This document shows positions 60,322 to 64,000 of a stretch of 64,000 bases of DNA, piece by piece. The stretch is from Halomonas urmiana (GTDB taxonomy: Bacteria; Pseudomonadota; Gammaproteobacteria; Pseudomonadales; Halomonadaceae), in contig NZ_VBUI01000021.1 of NCBI RefSeq assembly GCF_005780185.1, positions 16,291 to 80,290 of the forward strand, written 5' to 3'. Within the stretch, counting starts at the first letter, position 1; each line of letters starts with the position of its first letter. The notes beneath the pieces are model-generated. The model worked only from the letters and a program-made list of their open reading frames with translations, had not been told where the DNA came from and ran no database searches. The position numbers and the translations under genes were made by a program.

Positions 60322-62325
60322 TCAGGCCGGCACGCTCGAGCGCCGGCTGACCAGCCAGTTGCCGGCCAGGACAAGCACCATGAGCGCCGCGCCGGCGACC
60401 TCCACCGCGAGGCTCGGGTAGAAGACCGCGACGATCCCCGGCAGCAGCAGCGCTCGCGAGGGCCAGCCCATGCGCGTGAACAGATACCCCTCCAGGGCCG
60501 CGGCGAAGGCGCCCAACGCCAGGAAGCCGGTGAAGGCGGTCCACACCAGCAGCGGCAAGGGTCCCCCCATGATGATCTCCGGGTTGTAGACCATGAACAG
60601 CGGGATCAGGTAGAGCCCCTTGGCGAACTTCCAGGCCTGGAAGCCGGTGTCCATGGGCTTGGCCCCGGCGATCGCCGCGCCGGCGAAGCCGGCCAGGGCG
60701 ATCGGCGGCGTGACGTTGGAATCCTGGGAGTACCAGAACACCACCAGGTGGGCGATCAGCAACGGCACGCCGAACTCGGCGGTCAGCGCCGGGCCCACCA
60801 GCACGATCAGCACGATGTAGCTGGCGGTAACCGGCAGGCCCATGCCAAGCACGAGGCTTGCCAGCAGCACCATGACCAGCGCCAGCAGCAGGTTGCCGCC
60901 GGAGAAGGCCATCATCATCGAGGAAAACTTCAGGCCCAGGCCCGTCAGCCCCACCACGCCGACGATGATCCCGGCCACGGCGCAGGCCATGGAGACCGCC
61001 ACGGCGTTGCGGGCGCCCAGTTCGAGGCCGCCGACCAGCTTGAGCAGCCCGCGCATCACCGCCTCCTTGAGGGTGGCGGCAGTCACCTTGTCGCCCTCCC
61101 GCGGGGCGATGAACAGGAACCACACCGCGAAGCGCGCCACCGCCACCGCCAGCATGGTGAGGATGGCGTAGTAGCCCACCCGCATCGGCGACATGTTCAT
61201 CACCAGCAGCCACACCAACACCGCCAGCGGCAGCAGGAAGTGCCAGCCGGCGCCCATCACGTCGCGCATCTGCGGCAGCTCGCTCTTGGCCATGCCCTGC
61301 ATGCCTTGCTTCAGCGCGATGATGTGTACGAAGAGGTAGACGGTGCCGAAGTACATGATCGCCGGCAGGATGCTCACCTTGACGACATCGAGGTAGGGCA
61401 TCCGGGTGTACTCGGCGATCAGGAAGGCCCCGGCGCCCATCAGCGGCGGCATGATCTGCCCGCCGGTGGAGGCCGCCGCCTCGATGCCGCCGGCCTGGTG
61501 AGGCTTGTAGCCCAGGCGCTTCATCAGCGGGATAGTGAAGGCGCCGGTGGTCACCACGTTGGCGATGGCGCTGCCCGAGATCGAGCCCATGCCGGCGGAG
61601 GCGATCACCGCCGCCTTGGCCGGCCCACCGCGCTGGCGGCCGGTGGCGGCGTAGGCTAGGTCGATGAAGAACTTGCCGGCGCCGGTGATCTCGAGGAAGG
61701 CGCCGAACAGCACGAAGATGAAGATGTAGGTGGCCGCCACGCCCATCGGCAGGCCGAAGATGCCCTCCTGCCCCAGGTAGAGCTGGCCGACCAGGCGGTC
61801 CAGGTTGTAGCCACGGTGCTCGAGGATGCCCGGCAGGAACTGGCCGAGCCAGGGCAGCTCGCCGCGCGGGCCGGCGAAGGCATAGAGGATGGCGATCACG
61901 CCGATGATCGTCATGCCGAGCCCCACCGCCCGGCGCGCCGCCTCCAGCACGGTGACGGTGGCGATGCAGCCGACGACGATGTCGGTCTGGCTCCAGAAGC
62001 CGGCGCGATTGATGATGTCGTCGAGATAGAGCACCAGGTAGCCGCCGGTGATCAGCGCCCCGCCGAGAAAGACCGCATCGACCAGGCCGCTGGCGAGCCC
62101 GCGATCATGCTTCGGCCCCAGCAGGGGAAACATCAGGAAGGCCAGCATCATGATCAACATCAGGTGGATGCTGCGCTGGTAGAAGAGCCCCAGCGGCTGG
62201 ATGCCGGCGGAGTAGAGCTGGAACAGCGACAGCCCCACTGCCACCAGGGTGATCAGCCACAGCACCGGGCGCGAATGGTTCGCCTGGCTGCCGGGGATGA
62301 CGGGGGAGGTGCCCGAATCGCTCAT
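60322..62325 (-). CDS. TAXI-TRAP transporter fused permease (DctQM type)
   Basis: 667 residues with about 17-18 helices: a small N-terminal DctQ-like part (about 1-150) fused to the large DctM domain. SGSAIANVVTTGAFTIPLMKRLGYKPHQAGGIEAAASTGGQIMPPLMGAGAFLIAE and VLGMGLPVTASYIVLIVLVGPAL include the family-defining loops. Sodium-driven uptake of an organic acid, often glutamate or 2-oxoglutarate-like. GAGAGGATCACG upstream of the start. Confidence 0.95.
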   Translation of the reverse strand: MSDSGTSPVIPGSQANHSRPVLWLITLVAVGLSLFQLYSAGIQPLGLFYQRSIHLMLIMMLAFLMFPLLGPKHDRGLASGLVDAVFLGGALITGGYLVLYLDDIINRAGFWSQTDIVVGCIATVTVLEAARRAVGLGMTIIGVIAILYAFAGPRGELPWLGQFLPGILEHRGYNLDRLVGQLYLGQEGIFGLPMGVAATYIFIFVLFGAFLEITGAGKFFIDLAYAATGRQRGGPAKAAVIASAGMGSISGSAIANVVTTGAFTIPLMKRLGYKPHQAGGIEAAASTGGQIMPPLMGAGAFLIAEYTRMPYLDVVKVSILPAIMYFGTVYLFVHIIALKQGMQGMAKSELPQMRDVMGAGWHFLLPLAVLVWLLVMNMSPMRVGYYAILTMLAVAVARFAVWFLFIAPREGDKVTAATLKEAVMRGLLKLVGGLELGARNAVAVSMACAVAGIIVGVVGLTGLGLKFSSMMMAFSGGNLLLALVMVLLASLVLGMGLPVTASYIVLIVLVGPALTAEFGVPLLIAHLVVFWYSQDSNVTPPIALAGFAGAAIAGAKPMDTGFQAWKFAKGLYLIPLFMVYNPEIIMGGPLPLLVWTAFTGFLALGAFAAALEGYLFTRMGWPSRALLLPGIVAVFYPSLAVEVAGAALMVLVLAGNWLVSRRSSVPA

Positions 62326-62364
62326 CGTGATCCTCTCGCGGGAGTGTCCGCAGGGTTATGGGGT

Positions 62365-62886
62365 TCAGTCGGGGGTGGGGGCCGGCAGCGCCAGCCGGAT
62401 CGTCACCCGCTCGTTGGCCGCCAGGCGGCTCAGGCTCGTGCGCACGCCGTCGACCACCAGGCGATGGTCGACGCGCATCGACCCCACCCGCAGACGATAG
62501 GCGTTGCCCGGCACGGGTTCGTCGATCGCCTCGATCCAGTAGCCGCCCTCGCCGTCCGAGACCTGACGGCCACGCCCGGGGATATGATCGAGCCCCGCGG
62601 CGAAGTCGGGCAGGTGGCTGCGGGTTAGCACCATGCGCCCGTCGCGGTGACGGTAGCAGTCGAGCACCGCAAAGCCTTCAACCGAGTGGTTCCACTCCAG
62701 GCACCAGCCCTCGCCCTCGGGCATGGGCAGGCTTACCAGGCGCTCGCCGTCGGCGTCTCGCACCTCCAGCCGGGCCTCGGTCAGGGGCGGATCGGCCGCG
62801 GCCGCCGGAGCGCCGGCCGCCAGGCACACACACAGCAGCAGGGCGGGCAGCCAGGCCCGCCCCGCGATCAGGTGTGATGCGTGCAT
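62365..62886 (-). CDS. DUF1850 protein of a TAXI-TRAP system
   Basis: 173 residues with signal peptide (LPALLLCVCLAAGAPAAAA). DUF1850 core: SLPMPEGEGWCLEWNHSVEGFAVLDCYR. Commonly encoded between the TAXI receptor and fused permease, as here; its function is unknown. Six bases separate it from the receptor gene. Confidence 0.88.
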   Translation of the reverse strand: MHASHLIAGRAWLPALLLCVCLAAGAPAAAADPPLTEARLEVRDADGERLVSLPMPEGEGWCLEWNHSVEGFAVLDCYRHRDGRMVLTRSHLPDFAAGLDHIPGRGRQVSDGEGGYWIEAIDEPVPGNAYRLRVGSMRVDHRLVVDGVRTSLSRLAANERVTIRLALPAPTPD

Positions 62887-62892
62887 CGAAGG

Positions 62893-63852
62893 TCAGGGAC
62901 GCTGATGGTCGCTGATCTCGGCACCCACTTCCTCGTAGTAGCGCAGCGCGCCCGGATGGAAGCCGATCGGCGTGGACTCCACGCTGAACTCGACGGTGGT
63001 GTCGTTGGCCGCCGGGTGGATGGCGATCAGCTCGTCGGTCTGCTCGAAGAGCACCTTGGTGATCTGGTAGGCCAGCTCCTCGTCCATCTCGCTGCTCACG
63101 GCGAGCACGTTGGGGATGCCGATGCTCTGCACTGCCTCGTCCATGCCCTCGTAGAGGCCGGCCTTCAGCTGGTAGGCGGCGAAGACGGGCTCGGCCTCCT
63201 TGGCCTTGGCGATCTCCTCGTCGGTCAGCCCGACCAGGCGGATGTCGCGGGTGGTGGCCAGGTTCATGATCGAGCTGGTGGGCGGACCCACGCTCCAGAA
63301 GCCGGCGTCGATGTCGCCGTCACGAATGGCATCGGCGGTCTCGTTGAAGTTCAGGCGACGCGCATCGAGGTCGTCATAGGTGATGCCGTTGGCCTCGAGC
63401 AGGGCCTGGGCGTTGACCTCGGTGCCGCTGCCCGGCGCGCCCACGGAGACCGTCTTGCCCTCGAGGTCGGAGAGCGATTCGATGCCGGAGTCGGCCAGAG
63501 TGACGATCTGCACGGCATTGGGGTAGATCGAGGCCAGCGCCCGGATGTTCTCGAGCTGGCGGCCCTCGAAATCGCCGGTGCCGTTGTAGGCCTGGTAGAC
63601 GGTGTCGGCCAGCGCCAGGGCCAGGTCGGAGTCGCCGCGCCACACCAGCCCCATGTTCTCCACCGAAGCACCGGTGACCTCGGCGACGGCCTCGGCCCCC
63701 TCGATATGGTTACCGATCAGCTCGGCGAGACCGCCCCCGTAGGGATAGTAGGTGCCGCCGGTCCCGCCGGTGGCGATGGAGATCTGCTGGGCGGCGGCCA
63801 GCGGGGCCGTGGCCAGCAGTGTCGCGGCGGCAGCGTACTTCAGGATTCGCAT
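62893..63852 (-). CDS. TAXI family TRAP transporter solute receptor
   Basis: 319 residues, signal peptide (ending AAAQQ). ISIATGGTGGTYYPYGGGLAELI and VSVGAPGSGTEVNAQALLEANGI are TAXI signatures. Periplasmic receptor delivering substrate to the fused permease. The ATG at 63852 follows GGAGGAATGCC. First gene of the three-gene operon. Confidence 0.95.
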   Translation of the reverse strand: MRILKYAAAATLLATAPLAAAQQISIATGGTGGTYYPYGGGLAELIGNHIEGAEAVAEVTGASVENMGLVWRGDSDLALALADTVYQAYNGTGDFEGRQLENIRALASIYPNAVQIVTLADSGIESLSDLEGKTVSVGAPGSGTEVNAQALLEANGITYDDLDARRLNFNETADAIRDGDIDAGFWSVGPPTSSIMNLATTRDIRLVGLTDEEIAKAKEAEPVFAAYQLKAGLYEGMDEAVQSIGIPNVLAVSSEMDEELAYQITKVLFEQTDELIAIHPAANDTTVEFSVESTPIGFHPGALRYYEEVGAEISDHQRP

Positions 63853-64000
63853 GGCATTCCTCCGGTCCTGGAACCAGGTTGTTGTGAGTCGTGTCGGCGT
63901 CGGGTCGCGACGCCTCAGGCAACGCTAGGTTTTGTCCGAAAAGTCGGATGTGCTAATTTTCCCTATGTCGCAGCTGCATAGGTGACGTATGGCAGGACGC
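63853..64000. promoter_or_regulatory. Upstream region of the TAXI operon
   Basis: 148 bp to the window end, turning AT-richer after about 63925. It contains a TCCGA-N4-TCGGA dyad at 63935-63948 that may be an operator. No gene is visible. Confidence 0.35.

Noticed and set aside
1..64000. tRNA, rRNA, insertion sequences or prophage genes
   Set aside because: I found no cloverleaf-type sequence, rRNA segment, transposase, integrase or phage structural gene on either strand. A dedicated search program could still find a small RNA that I missed.

Overview
The window is a high-GC bacterial chromosome segment, tightly packed with genes on both strands. Gene content (LldP/GlcDEF lactate-glycolate oxidation, GlcG, AstE with an Aot-type ABC transporter, YeiE/YeiH, a phasin, a fused TAXI-TRAP permease) and codon bias suggest a gammaproteobacterium, most likely a Halomonas-like member of the Halomonadaceae. 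That assignment is inference from gene content, not from an rRNA or marker gene. I saw no rRNA, tRNA, insertion sequence, prophage or CRISPR array.

Region 1 (1-21.5 kb) is a nitrogen-heterocycle catabolic island. Urate is hydroxylated by membrane PuuD, and UraH and UraD convert the product to S-allantoin. PuuE opens allantoin to allantoate, and AllE and AllA process the ureidoglycine and ureidoglycolate made from it. No allantoate amidohydrolase (AllC) or xanthine dehydrogenase lies in the window. Between the two purine blocks sits a second cassette: three Asp/Glu/hydantoin racemase homologues, a complete five-gene dipeptide-type ABC transporter, a flavin-reductase-like protein, a cytosine-deaminase-like amidohydrolase and an amidohydrolase that lacks the usual HxH metal motif. 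Two GntR/FCD regulators flank it. An inner-membrane NCS2 nucleobase permease and a Tsx-like outer-membrane channel complete uptake. A palindrome, TTGTATACAA or close variants, recurs in the promoter gaps of almost every unit of this island, defining a probable regulon.

Region 2 (21.5-31.5 kb) holds a phosphoribosyltransferase, a phasin, a GST, and a lactate/glycolate module: lldP, divergent lldR, glcDEF and glcG. lldP and glcD share a second operator type, TGGTCnGACCA, and a perfect 27-bp palindrome sits between lldR and glcD.

Region 3 (31.5-47 kb) carries stress and envelope genes: a YbiI zinc-finger protein, a GNAT-nitrilase fusion, MtfA, and a coupled GT2 / LpxB-N-like / GT39 cassette for lipid glycosylation. 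Next come a gamma-butyrobetaine hydroxylase with its LysR neighbour, a VTT membrane protein, a GT4 glycosyltransferase, a D-malate/tartrate dehydrogenase with divergent LysR, a methyltransferase, the lipocalin Blc, a DUF1338 2-oxoadipate dioxygenase-like enzyme and AstE.

Region 4 (47-64 kb) has a basic-amino-acid ABC operon preceded by a 17-bp repeat array, a class-I glutamine amidotransferase, TraX, YeiE/YeiH and a CPA antiporter. It continues with an FNR-box-controlled pair (ethylbenzene-dehydrogenase-type haem-binding protein plus DUF2231 membrane protein), purEK, a low-complexity lipoprotein and a TAXI-TRAP uptake system with DUF1850. Most units end in strong GC-rich hairpins.
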